From contig MHBL01000423.1 of the NCBI GenBank assembly GCA_001803235.1, forward strand, positions 1 to 64,000: a stretch of DNA of 64,000 bases, written 5' to 3'. The DNA comes from Lentisphaerae bacterium RIFOXYA12_64_32 (GTDB lineage: Bacteria; Verrucomicrobiota; Lentisphaeria; Oligosphaerales; YB12-FULL-65-16). The position numbers and the translations under genes were made by a program. Shown piece after piece: positions 43,416-52,116 of the stretch. Every line of letters begins with the position of its first letter. Position 1 is the stretch's first letter. Below the pieces are notes generated by a model. That model was not told the DNA's origin and searched no databases. It worked only from the letters and a program-made list of their open reading frames with translations.

Positions 43416-44327
43416 CTACTTCCCCGCCGCACGGCTGATCACCGTGCCCAGGACATGCTCGCCGCCGGGTTGCAGCGTGACGGCGTTGGCGTCCGTGATG
43501 GCGGCTTCGACGCAGACCATGGTTTGGTACTCGTCGTCGCCGAAGTCCGGCATGCGTTTCGCCTTGGCGATCCAGGGGTTCCAGACCACGGTTGACCGGC
43601 TGCCGCGCTTGCCGACGCGAATGTGCCGGCCGAGGCTTGCGTCCTCGATCACGGTCTCGGCCGTGGTGTCGAGGTACACGCCGTCCGTCTCGGCGCTGAA
43701 CCGTACGGGGCCGGCCTGGACACACTTGCGCCATTCCCCGACGGTGTCCATGTAAGTGCAGCCATCCAGGCCGTGCACGGCGGCCTGAGCGATGTCGCCG
43801 ACCGTGAAGTAGTTGTGCAGTGCCGCCGTGCAGGTGAACGCGACCGTCCCGGTGTTGCGCATATACAGGGCAACGTCGAGCACGCTGCCGACCGTGACGG
43901 CGATTTCCAGGCGGAACGCGTGCGGCCACTCGGCCAGCGTCACGGCGGAGTCGGAGAGGCCGAGTCGCAGCGTGACCGCACCGTCCGGCTGCACACCGGT
44001 GTCGACGACCTCCCACAGACAACGGCGGGCGAACCCGTGACCGGGCTTGCTCGGGTCGGTGCGATGCGACCCGAACCACGGCCAGCACACGGGAATGCCG
44101 CCGCGGATCGGTCGCCCGAGTTCGAACCAGCTCTGCCGGCTCATCCACAGCACCGGCGCCTGCCCGTGCGGCTGGTAGCTCATCACGTGGCCACCCAGCA
44201 GCGCAACCGTCGCCGTGGCCTGCGGGGTTGCGATCTCCGCAACCGTCAACCCGCCGGGACCGGGCTTGAACTCGATCTGACCAGGCTTGCCATGCTCGCG
44301 ATTGAGGTCGTGTAGCGTGTTGCTCAC
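43416..44327 (-). CDS. D-hexose-6-phosphate mutarotase (YeaD-like aldose 1-epimerase)
   Basis: A 303-residue beta-sandwich epimerase interconverting alpha and beta anomers of phosphorylated hexoses. Typical segments: LLGGHVMSYQPHGQAPVLWM, RPIRGGIPVCWPWFG, PGHGFARRCLWEVVD with the catalytic His, TAALHNYFTVGDIAQAAVHG and the VVWNPWIAKAKRMPDFGDDE region with YQTMVCVEAA. The start chosen is GTG 44327 (reading MSNTLHDLN), seven bases after GGAG. No stop separates this frame from the FG-GAP gene upstream, so a read-through fusion is formally possible. Confidence 0.9.
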   Translation of the reverse strand: MSNTLHDLNREHGKPGQIEFKPGPGGLTVAEIATPQATATVALLGGHVMSYQPHGQAPVLWMSRQSWFELGRPIRGGIPVCWPWFGSHRTDPSKPGHGFARRCLWEVVDTGVQPDGAVTLRLGLSDSAVTLAEWPHAFRLEIAVTVGSVLDVALYMRNTGTVAFTCTAALHNYFTVGDIAQAAVHGLDGCTYMDTVGEWRKCVQAGPVRFSAETDGVYLDTTAETVIEDASLGRHIRVGKRGSRSTVVWNPWIAKAKRMPDFGDDEYQTMVCVEAAITDANAVTLQPGGEHVLGTVISRAAGK

Positions 44328-46220
44328 AGTGCGACTCCGGGGTTCAGGGTTCAGGGTTCGGGGTTCGGGGTTCGGGGTTCGGGGTTCGGGGGGGGGCGGG
44401 CGAGGGGGATGAATCCAGGCGGCCAGCCGGCCGTTGGGTCCGTTTCGTCCGTTGGATCCGCCGGATCTTCCTGACACCTGACACCCGAAACCTGAGACCT
44501 CTTCTCTTGCACACGCCAGGCCCGACTGTGGTGCGGCTTCGAGGCGGCCGTCAGGGGCGGCCTCGATCTCCTGGCGGCTGCCATCGGGCCAACGGATCGA
44601 GACGCGTACCCGCCCGACCACAGGGCCGAGTCCGAAGTGCAGTGTGGGATCGTTCTGCTGACCGTAGCAGCCGTTGCCGGCGCCGAATTCCTGATACAAC
44701 ACGTCACCGCCGGGCTGGTGGATCGTCACGCTCGTACCGAGCAGCGTGCGGCGTGATGTGCCTTGGCGCAGGCGGACTTGCAGCCAGTGGCAGGCGCCTG
44801 CGTCGGGTATGCCTTGGTTGCGGTACAGACAGAGTCGCGCGGGTTGGTGCAGGCCGGGTCGACCGGCCGTGACCAAATCGAGCCAGCCATCACGATCAAT
44901 GTCAGCCCAGGCGCCGGCGTATGTATCCAGGCGACAGATGCCGGCCTGGGTTGCGCAGTCCGCAAGCCGTTCTCCACCATGGTTCAGGAACAGCTTCGTC
45001 GTGGCATACTCGAGGTCGTAGATCTGCGGCACGAAGACGTCCGTCCACCCATCGTTGTTGGCGTCGCCGGCCATGCAACCGGCCCACAGTTCATCGCCCT
45101 TACACACGCCCGGGCCGCCGATGGGCATGAGCGCCACGCCCAGGCGCGCGCGGCCATCGACGAACCGATTTCCCTCGCGCAGGTAGATGGCGGAATCGTC
45201 GCAGACGTAGCCACGGATGTCGTAGCCCATGCCTTCGAGGTTGCTGGGGCCGACGTACTTGTGCACCAGGTTGGCGGTGAACAGGTCGAGTTGGCCGTCG
45301 TTGTTGAGGTCACCCCAGCAGGCGCCTATCGTGTGGCCCCGCTGCGGCCCGGAGTGGCGTTGCAGAACACGATCGTAGTAGCGGTTCGGCTCGTACCGGC
45401 CGGCCACGCCGAATTTGACGGCCGCTTCACGAAAGCGGACGTCTCCCAGGTTCAGCCACAGCAGGTTAGCCTGCAGGCGATAGTTGGCGACAAAGATGTC
45501 CTGGCGCCCGTCGCCGTTCACGTCGGAGAAGAGGACGGTGCGGGCATAGGTGCTCTTCGCAATGCCCGCCTCGGCCCCGACCTCGCGGAACCGCGTGCCA
45601 CCGTCGTTGAGCCAGAGCTGATGCGGGTAGTAGGTCGGCTTGCCGTCGTTCCAGTCCTCTTTCATGCCGACGTAGAGGTCCGCGAACCCGTCGCCGTTCA
45701 CGTCGCCGCACCCGAGGACGCCAGCCTTGGCGTGCGGACGGAAGCCGGTATCGACCGCCACATCAACGAAACGGCGTCCATCCAGGTTGCGCCAGAAATG
45801 GCCGTCGGTGGTGACGATGTCGACGTGGCCGTCATTGTCTAAATCGACGCACACCGCGGAAGTGGGCTTGGCGCCGGCCAGGCCTGTCGTTTGAGTCACC
45901 TCAACGAATTGGAACTCCGGCGGCCCGGAGTTTCGGAACAGCCGGCAGCCGTCCACGAGCAGGTCGGGACAGAGGTCAGCATCGATATCCAGCCAGTTGA
46001 CGAACTGGGCGCCGACGGCCGGCAAGCCTTGGCGTGTAGTCACGTCCGCAAAGAGCGGGACAGCCGGCACCGAAACGGACGCGGGCTCGCGCCCGGGCGC
46101 TGCGGAGTCCGCAGTTCGGCGCAGCGACGCACAACCGCAGCCAAACAGTGTAGCCCAAAGCAGGAAGACAGCAGCAAGCTGTTGCCAGGCACGGGTTGGA
46201 TGTGACCGAAACGACGCCCA
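44328..46220 (-). CDS. FG-GAP/VCBS repeat lipoprotein with ASPIC/UnbV C-terminus
   Basis: A beta-propeller lipoprotein. A hydrophobic segment ending TLFGC gives a lipobox with Cys at 46137-46139. Seven FG-GAP-type calcium loops follow, among them DVNGDGFADLYVG, DVNGDGRQDIFVAN, DLNNDGQLDLFTAN, DANNDGWTDVFVPQ and DIDRDGWLDLVTAG. Then comes an ASPIC/UnbV domain (WLQVRLRQG, LGTSVTIHQPGG, VRVSIRWPDGSRQEI). No ATG, GTG or TTG lies just ahead of the signal segment: repeat C2 occupies that region and the frame runs open to 46766, so the start is undefined. The frame also has no stop before the mutarotase ends at 43416. The 5' bound given is the estimated start of the signal peptide. Confidence 0.8.
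44336..44392. repeat. GGGTTC(A/G)G microsatellite in front of the mutarotase
   Basis: About eight units of GGGTTCAG/GGGTTCGG followed by a run of G. It stands nine bases upstream of the GTG start of the mutarotase and is read through in frame by the upstream FG-GAP coding sequence as Pro/Glu/Asn-rich peptide. Confidence 0.85.
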
Positions 46221-46266
46221 ACCTGAGCCAGAACGGGCGCAACTCAGGCTTGTAGTCCCGCGTTTA

Positions 46267-46610
46267 GGGCGTGTCGATTTAGTGGAAAAAAGAACCGGCG
46301 AGGACGCCGGCGCTCCAAGTTTCGTGCTCAATCCGAACTGGAGCGCCCGCGTCCTCGCGGGCTGCCTTGGTGCTGCATCGGTTAAATCGACAGGCCCTTT
46401 ACGCGGTCCAGGTTGCGCGTGGCGACGGGAAAGGGGACCGCATGAAGGGCGCACCGATTTGACCACCTCAGATGCGCAACCACGCCCAACGTGGCCGGAC
46501 CGGCTCCGGCTTCGTGCAACCACTTCGCCGGGACACGTCGGTCCGGCATACGGGAGCGAGCCGCTCCCGCCACTCTGGAAGGCCTGCTGCCGCACTAAAT
46601 CGACACGCCC
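46267..46610. repeat. Composite transposon-like repeat C2 with 17-base perfect terminal inverted repeats
   Basis: GGGCGTGTCGATTTAGT (46267-46283) and its exact complement ACTAAATCGACACGCCC (46594-46610) bound a 344-base unit. Inside lies a repeat C palindrome (CGAGGACGCCGGCGCTCCA near 46300 and CTGGAGCGCCCGCGTCCTCG near 46339), an inner TTAAATCGACAGGCCC at 46382 and a half copy of repeat A (about 46490-46576). No transposase is encoded. It sits directly upstream of the FG-GAP gene. The bases up to 46852 hold nothing else recognised. Confidence 0.82.
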
Positions 46611-46852
46611 AGAAGGCGGGACTACGAACGGGGGGCTGCCCGCGGATCGCGTTTGGGGCATGGCCTCCTCCTCGATGCAGCGGCCAGAGTTGAGAGGCAT
46701 TCGGCGTGCCCGGCGGCGCATGCTACACACGTCCCGGATGGTGAATGGCGCGTCTTGGGGGAACATCGGATGGCCAGCAAGAGCCTGCCCGGACGTTCAC
46801 GCCATGGTCGCCAGGCAACGGACACCCGGGCAAACCTGTCAGCCGCCGCCGA

Positions 46853-49800
46853 TCACGGCTGCTCGAGAAAGAACGGGGTCTCTTCGTCTATCAGTCGTCG
46901 TCCCGCCCGGGATGCGGCAGACGAAGTCTTTGACGACGCCTTTGCGGACTCCGCAGGCTTGGATTCCGAGGAGGAAGCTCCCCTTCCGCTCTCCGACTTT
47001 GACGCTGATTTCGCGGATGCAGTGGCTGGCGCGGCAAGCGCTTTACGTTCAGCGGTGTCACGGATCGACGTTTTCGCGTCCGCACTCAGGGCGCTCTTCC
47101 CGCTTCCGACGCGCATCGAGCGCCCGGTCGATTTCCTCGGCGGCTCGGTCGGCCGCAGGCCAGAGTCCTTCTCCTTGCCCTTGCCGGCGGGTTCGTCGTC
47201 CGGGGGCGCCTGTCGCTTCGGCAACACACGCCCCGCACCCGTGTCCGCACCCGTATCATCGCTCTTCCGGCCGCCCTCAGAACGAATGCCACCGCGCCGT
47301 CCCGGCGCTTTGGCATCCGGCTCGCCGTCCCGCCGACCCGACACAGTGTCGGCGCCAGGCCGCGACTCTGCTCGGCCCTCGGGGGTCGGGACCTTGGCTG
47401 CCTTGGCGCTGCGCTTGTCCCAGTCCTCAGCCTCGCGCCGTTTGGAGGCGACAGCCGCAGGTTCGGACGCCTTCTCCCGGGCCACGGCACTGGCCTTGTC
47501 CGGCTTCTTTCCCCGGCCCTTTCCGGTCTTCTTTGCCCCGGCCCGCTCAGCCGCCTCAGCCTCGTCCTCGTCGTCCTCGGGTTCGTCGCCGACGTGCTCC
47601 ACCTTCACACCTTGGCGTTCGGCCTCCTCCTCCATATCGGCGCGAGACAGTGATTTCCGGGTGGTCGAGGGTGCCGCCGTCTTGGATTTCCCGACTGCAA
47701 CAGCAACCTTTTCGGCAGCCGGGCCTTCCTCGGCAACCGCGCCCGCCGTCGCGGCCGCGGTCTGCTCTCCCGCCGGCTGGCCCTGTTCGGGCGGGGCCTC
47801 GCCGTCGCCCGTTGGCGCAGACGTGCCGCGCTTGAGTTGTGAGAACGTCTGGACTGGGTGGTCGGCGATCTTGAACCCCCGCGCCCCGGTGGCGCGCAGC
47901 GGAACTTCGTCAAAGTTCACATCCACGTACTTGCTCTTCAAACGGTTGTTCGGCTCAAACTCGCAGCGGACCAGCACACCGTACTTGTCGGAGAGCACCT
48001 CGATGATGCACCCGGGCGGCAGCGCCGTGTACTCCTTGTCCATGATGAAGCTGTTGATCCGGAAGCGCTTGGCGAAGTAGGTCTTCTTGCGTCGGTCCCG
48101 GTAGATCATGGAGTAGATCTGCTGCTTGTCCGACCGTAGCACGTACTTCACCGGCCCGGCGTAAACTTTCTCGGGGATCGGGATGACCTTGAACTTGCCG
48201 TCACTGCCCAGCAACACCAGGCGGTCAAACTCGGTGCAGACCACCGGCTCATCGTCACGGTTGCTGTTCTTAACCGCCGTGCCCACGAAGTGGCTGACCC
48301 GGTCATGCCCGACCCTGACGTTCTGCAGCGCCACCTCGCGCACATCGATCGACTCCAGGTCCGCGATCTGAGTTCGACGCGGATAGAGGTCCCCGTACTT
48401 CTTTAGCAACCCCTGGATGTACTTGATCGTGTATTTCCTGAGGTGCTTCAGGTTGTGCTCCGCGAGCCCTATGTCCTCGAGAATCTTCTCCAGTTCTTCC
48501 TTGTTCCGGTTGATGTCGAACAGCGAGATCCGACGGATCTGGATCTGCAGGAGCTTCTCGATGTCCGCGTCCGTGATGTCGCGCTTGAGCTGGTCGCGGA
48601 ACTTTTCCAAGCCCTTGCGGACGGCGCCCATGACCTTCTCGAACGTCTCGCACTCCTCGATGCGCTTGTAGATGCGGTTCTCAATGAAGATCTGGGCCAG
48701 CGTCTTCTCGTGGAAGCGCTCCTGCAGCTTGCCCAGTTCGATTTCCAGTTCGCGCTTCAGGTCGCTGACCAGTTTTTCCGTATTCAGCTTCAGCACTTCA
48801 CTGACCGTCATGCGCACCGGACGGTTGTCCCGGATGACGATCATGTTCGAGGTCAAGCTGACCTGGCAGTCGGTGTAGGCGTACAGTTGCTTGGTCACTT
48901 CGTCGGCGTAAACGCCGCGCGGCAACGAGACCTCGATTTCGACCTTCTCCGCCGTGTAGTCGTTGATCCCGGCGATCTTGATCTTGCCGCGCCGCGCCGC
49001 TTCCTCGATCGATGCCATCAGCGACTCGGTGGTGGTCCCGGACGGGACCTCGCGGATCACCAGCGTCTTCTCGTTGAGCGCATCGATCTTGGCCCGAACC
49101 ACGACCCGGCCATCCCCGTCGGCGTAATCCTTTACGTCCATGATGCCGCCGGACAGAAAGTCGGGGTAGACCTGGAACGGCTTGCCTTCGAGAATGGCGA
49201 TCTGGGCCTGGAGCAGTTCGTTGAAATTGTGCGTCAGGACGTGGGTCGACATGCCGACCGCAATGCCCTCGGCTCCAAGCATGAGCAACGAAGGGACCTT
49301 GGCCGGGAGGGTCACCGGTTCACGGTTGCGACTGTCGTACGAGTCGACGAACTCGGTGATCTCCGGGTTGAACATCACTTCGCGGGCCAGCGGCGTGAGG
49401 CGGCACTCGATGTAGCGCGCCGCCGAGGCCTGGTCGCCCGTCAGGATGTTGCCGAAGTTCCCCTGTCGGTCGATGAAGTACTCTTTGTTGGCCAGAACAA
49501 CCAGGGCGTTGCCGATGGACTGGTCGCCATGGGGGTGGTACTTCATGGTGTGGCCAATGATGTTGGCCACCTTGTGGAAACGTCCGTCATCCAGCTCGTA
49601 GAGCGAATGCAGGATGCGTCGTTGCACGGGCTTCAGCCCGTCATACACGTCGGGAATGGCGCGGTCCTTGATGACGTAAGACGCGTACTCGATGAAGTTG
49701 AAAGACATCAACTCTTCGAGACTGTCCTCGTCGCTGAGGCGCGACAAGGCGGCCAGTTCCTCATCCCCGCTGCCCTCCCCTTCATCCGCGGGGGTGAGCT

Positions 49801-49891
49801 CCGGCTGGGGGTGGCTCTCCCCCGAATCGGCAGGGGCGGAAGCCTGCGGCTCCTCCTCCTTCCGTTCCTTCTCGTGTTTCTTGTCAGCCAT
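46853..49891 (-). CDS. parC: Topoisomerase IV-like subunit A (ParC) with a long disordered tail
   Basis: 1012 residues. A charged N-terminal ~55 residues precede the GyrA/ParC breakage-reunion core: YVIKDRAIPDVYDGLKPVQR, HTMKYHPHGDQSIGNALV, and the catalytic Tyr160 in GDQASAARYIECRLTPLA. The tower and coiled coil follow (KRDITDADIEKLLQIQIRRI). A reduced C-terminal domain (about 510-700) lacks the GyrA box. The last ~320 residues are low-complexity, rich in Lys, Glu, Ala, Ser and Pro. Short ParC of this style, paired with a ~600-residue ParE, is usual in PVC bacteria. It relaxes and decatenates DNA with ParE, encoded 84 bases upstream. No separate gyrA is in the window. Confidence 0.93.
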   Translation of the reverse strand: MADKKHEKERKEEEPQASAPADSGESHPQPELTPADEGEGSGDEELAALSRLSDEDSLEELMSFNFIEYASYVIKDRAIPDVYDGLKPVQRRILHSLYELDDGRFHKVANIIGHTMKYHPHGDQSIGNALVVLANKEYFIDRQGNFGNILTGDQASAARYIECRLTPLAREVMFNPEITEFVDSYDSRNREPVTLPAKVPSLLMLGAEGIAVGMSTHVLTHNFNELLQAQIAILEGKPFQVYPDFLSGGIMDVKDYADGDGRVVVRAKIDALNEKTLVIREVPSGTTTESLMASIEEAARRGKIKIAGINDYTAEKVEIEVSLPRGVYADEVTKQLYAYTDCQVSLTSNMIVIRDNRPVRMTVSEVLKLNTEKLVSDLKRELEIELGKLQERFHEKTLAQIFIENRIYKRIEECETFEKVMGAVRKGLEKFRDQLKRDITDADIEKLLQIQIRRISLFDINRNKEELEKILEDIGLAEHNLKHLRKYTIKYIQGLLKKYGDLYPRRTQIADLESIDVREVALQNVRVGHDRVSHFVGTAVKNSNRDDEPVVCTEFDRLVLLGSDGKFKVIPIPEKVYAGPVKYVLRSDKQQIYSMIYRDRRKKTYFAKRFRINSFIMDKEYTALPPGCIIEVLSDKYGVLVRCEFEPNNRLKSKYVDVNFDEVPLRATGARGFKIADHPVQTFSQLKRGTSAPTGDGEAPPEQGQPAGEQTAAATAGAVAEEGPAAEKVAVAVGKSKTAAPSTTRKSLSRADMEEEAERQGVKVEHVGDEPEDDEDEAEAAERAGAKKTGKGRGKKPDKASAVAREKASEPAAVASKRREAEDWDKRSAKAAKVPTPEGRAESRPGADTVSGRRDGEPDAKAPGRRGGIRSEGGRKSDDTGADTGAGRVLPKRQAPPDDEPAGKGKEKDSGLRPTEPPRKSTGRSMRVGSGKSALSADAKTSIRDTAERKALAAPATASAKSASKSESGRGASSSESKPAESAKASSKTSSAASRAGRRLIDEETPFFLEQP

Positions 49892-49975
49892 ATCGCAGAC
49901 TCTCAGGCGTGAGGCGAGGCAGACAGCAAGAGCCCAGCCACGGGGCCAGGATTTCCACCCGCCGGCACTTGACCG

Positions 49976-51781
49976 TCACACCAGATTCTCCATAATGTAG
50001 TCCCGGCGCTCCGGGGTGTTCTTGCCCATGAAGAACTCCAGTAGACCGGGCACGGAGTGCAGACTGCCCACCGTCACCTGCAGCAACCGCATATCGTCAC
50101 CGATGAACTGCCCAAACTCGTTCGGGGAAATCTCGCCCAGCCCTTTGAAGCGGGTGATCTCGGACGCCTTGCCCAAACGCTCGGACGCGGCATCCCGCTC
50201 CTGCTCGCTGTAGCAGTAGACCGTTTCTCTCTTATTGCGGACGCGGAACAGAGGGGTTTCCAGAATGAACAGGTGTTCGGCCATCACCAGTTGCTCGAAG
50301 AACGTCAGGAAGAATGTGATCAACAGGTTCCGGATATGCAGTCCGTCCACGTCGGCGTCGGTGGCCAGGATGACTTTCTCGTAGCGCAGGCTCTCCAGGC
50401 CATCCTCGATGTCCAGCGCCCGCATGATGTAGTAGAGTTCTTCGTTCTGGTACACTGTCTTGCGCCGGTGCCCATGCACGTTCAGAGGCTTGCCCTGAAG
50501 ACAGTAAATGGCCTGCGTGTTGACGTCACGGCAGCTCACCATGGACCCAGCCGCCGACTGACCCTCCGTGATGAACACCATGGACTTGGCGCCCCGCTCG
50601 CTGCCGTCCGTCAGGTGGTTCTTGCAGTCACGCAGGTTCGGGACCTTCAGAGACGCCTTCTTGGCCTTCTCCTTGGCCTCTTTCTTGACGTTCTGGATCT
50701 CCTGCCGCACGCTGGCATTCTGGGCGATCTTCTCGATCAGACGGGTGGCGACCTCGGGGTTCTTGTAGAGGTGCGCCATCACCACTTCCCGGACCTTGTT
50801 AACGATCTCGCCACGGATCTCGTGGTTCCCGAGTTTGTTCTTGGTCTGCGACTCGAAAAGGGGGTCTTTGAGCTTGATGGCAATCGCCCCGACAATGCCG
50901 TCGCGCGCGTCGGCCCCGTCGTAGTTCTTGCCCGAGAACTCGTTCACCGCCTTCAGGATTCCCTCGCGGAACGCGGACTGGTGCGTACCGCCGTCGTTCG
51001 TGTACTGGCCGTTCACGAACGAGTAGTAGGTCTCGCCGTAGCCTGGCGTGTGGCAGAAGGCGAACTCCAGGGCGGGGCTCTTGTGGTAGATGATGTCGTA
51101 GACTTTCTCTTCGGTCACCCGCTCTTCCAGCAGGTCAAGCAGCCCATTCCGGGAGTAGAAACGCTCGCCGGCGAAATAGAGGGACAGGCCGCTGTTCAGG
51201 TAAGCGTAGTTCCAGAGCCGCTTGCGGATAAACTTGTCCTCGATCACGAATTGCGGGAAGAAATCCTTGGCGGGAATGAAGGCGACTTCGGTGCCGTTCG
51301 GCTCATCGACCTTAAGGTCCTTCTCCGAGCTGAGAACACCGTTGGCGAACTCGGCAATCTTGGTCTTGTGCTCCCGAACCGACTTGACGGAGAACCAGCT
51401 CGACAGCGCGTTGACCGCCTTGAGTCCCACGCCATTCAGCCCGACGGAGAACTGGAAGACGTCGTTGTTGTACTTGGCGCCCGTGTTGATCTTCGAAACA
51501 CAGTCGACGAGCTTGCCTAGAGGGATCCCCCGACCGTAGTCGCGGACCCGGACAACTCCGCTCTCATCAACGGCCAGGTCGACACGGCGACCATACCCCA
51601 TGATGTACTCGTCAACCGCGTTGTCGATGACCTCTTTGAGGAGTACGTAGATACCGTCTTCGGGGTGGCTCCCGTTGCCGAGACGGCCCACGTACATTCC
51701 AGGTCGCGTGCGGATATGTTCGAGCGAACTGAGTGTCCGTACTTTACCTTCGTCGTAGACCGGGGTCTTTTCCGTGCTCAT
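49976..51781 (-). CDS. parE: Topoisomerase IV-like subunit B (ParE)
   Basis: 601 residues. GHKL ATPase motifs: LLKEVIDNAVDEYIMGYG, VRDYGRGIPLGKLVD, GLNGVGLKAVNALSSWF. The transducer Lys region and the QTKNKLGN loop follow. The TOPRIM domain carries MVFITEGQSAAGSM (Glu) and ILATDADVDGLHIRNLL (the DxD metal Asp residues), then RFKGLGEISPNEFGQF. The length is below that of GyrB (about 800) and near ParE. It lies between the zinc-ribbon gene and parC on one strand. Its start is 9 bases from the stop of the zinc-ribbon gene. Confidence 0.95.
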   Translation of the reverse strand: MSTEKTPVYDEGKVRTLSSLEHIRTRPGMYVGRLGNGSHPEDGIYVLLKEVIDNAVDEYIMGYGRRVDLAVDESGVVRVRDYGRGIPLGKLVDCVSKINTGAKYNNDVFQFSVGLNGVGLKAVNALSSWFSVKSVREHKTKIAEFANGVLSSEKDLKVDEPNGTEVAFIPAKDFFPQFVIEDKFIRKRLWNYAYLNSGLSLYFAGERFYSRNGLLDLLEERVTEEKVYDIIYHKSPALEFAFCHTPGYGETYYSFVNGQYTNDGGTHQSAFREGILKAVNEFSGKNYDGADARDGIVGAIAIKLKDPLFESQTKNKLGNHEIRGEIVNKVREVVMAHLYKNPEVATRLIEKIAQNASVRQEIQNVKKEAKEKAKKASLKVPNLRDCKNHLTDGSERGAKSMVFITEGQSAAGSMVSCRDVNTQAIYCLQGKPLNVHGHRRKTVYQNEELYYIMRALDIEDGLESLRYEKVILATDADVDGLHIRNLLITFFLTFFEQLVMAEHLFILETPLFRVRNKRETVYCYSEQERDAASERLGKASEITRFKGLGEISPNEFGQFIGDDMRLLQVTVGSLHSVPGLLEFFMGKNTPERRDYIMENLV

Positions 51782-51789
51782 CGGGTCTG

Positions 51790-52041
51790 TCAGTCGTCCT
51801 CCTCCTCGTCGTCGTCGTCATCGTCGTCGTTTTTGCGCCGAAAACGCTTGATGTCGTCCTCAATCGGCACATCCGACTCCGCGAACGTATCGAGGTCATC
51901 CTCGAAGTCCTCTGCCCCTTCCTGATTGCGGAGGAGTACCCCCATCAAAGGGGCCCCGCATTCCGGGCAGGCCCCGTCCTCCGCCTCAATTTCGGCTACC
52001 CTAACGGTCATGTCACAATATGGGCATTTGATGTTTTCCAT
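51790..52041 (-). CDS. Small zinc-ribbon protein with acidic tail
   Basis: 83 residues: MENIKCPYCDMTVRVAEIEA then CPECGAPLMGVLL, giving a C-x2-C ... C-x2-C zinc knuckle, followed by an acidic C-terminus with a run of Asp and Glu (KNDDDDDDDEEEDD). The ATG at 52041 has AAGG about ten bases upstream; a TTG at 52050 is an alternative. It is the first gene after the promoter at the rho stop and leads into parE-parC. No family assignment; a small nucleic-acid or protein-binding accessory is possible. Confidence 0.75.
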   Translation of the reverse strand: MENIKCPYCDMTVRVAEIEAEDGACPECGAPLMGVLLRNQEGAEDFEDDLDTFAESDVPIEDDIKRFRRKNDDDDDDDEEEDD

Positions 52042-52086
52042 GCCGATCAACCTTGTTCATCCGGGGGACTTGTGCACGTTCCAGTA

Positions 52087-52116
52087 ATTATACCTGCAGG
52101 GACATAAGAAATTCAA
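52087..52116 (-). promoter_or_regulatory. Promoter overlapping the rho stop codon
   Basis: On the minus strand TTGAAT (52116-52111), an 18-base spacer and TATAAT (52092-52087). The TAA of the -10 box is the rho stop codon. It would start transcription of the zinc-ribbon, parE and parC genes about 40 bases upstream of the first start codon. Confidence 0.68.
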
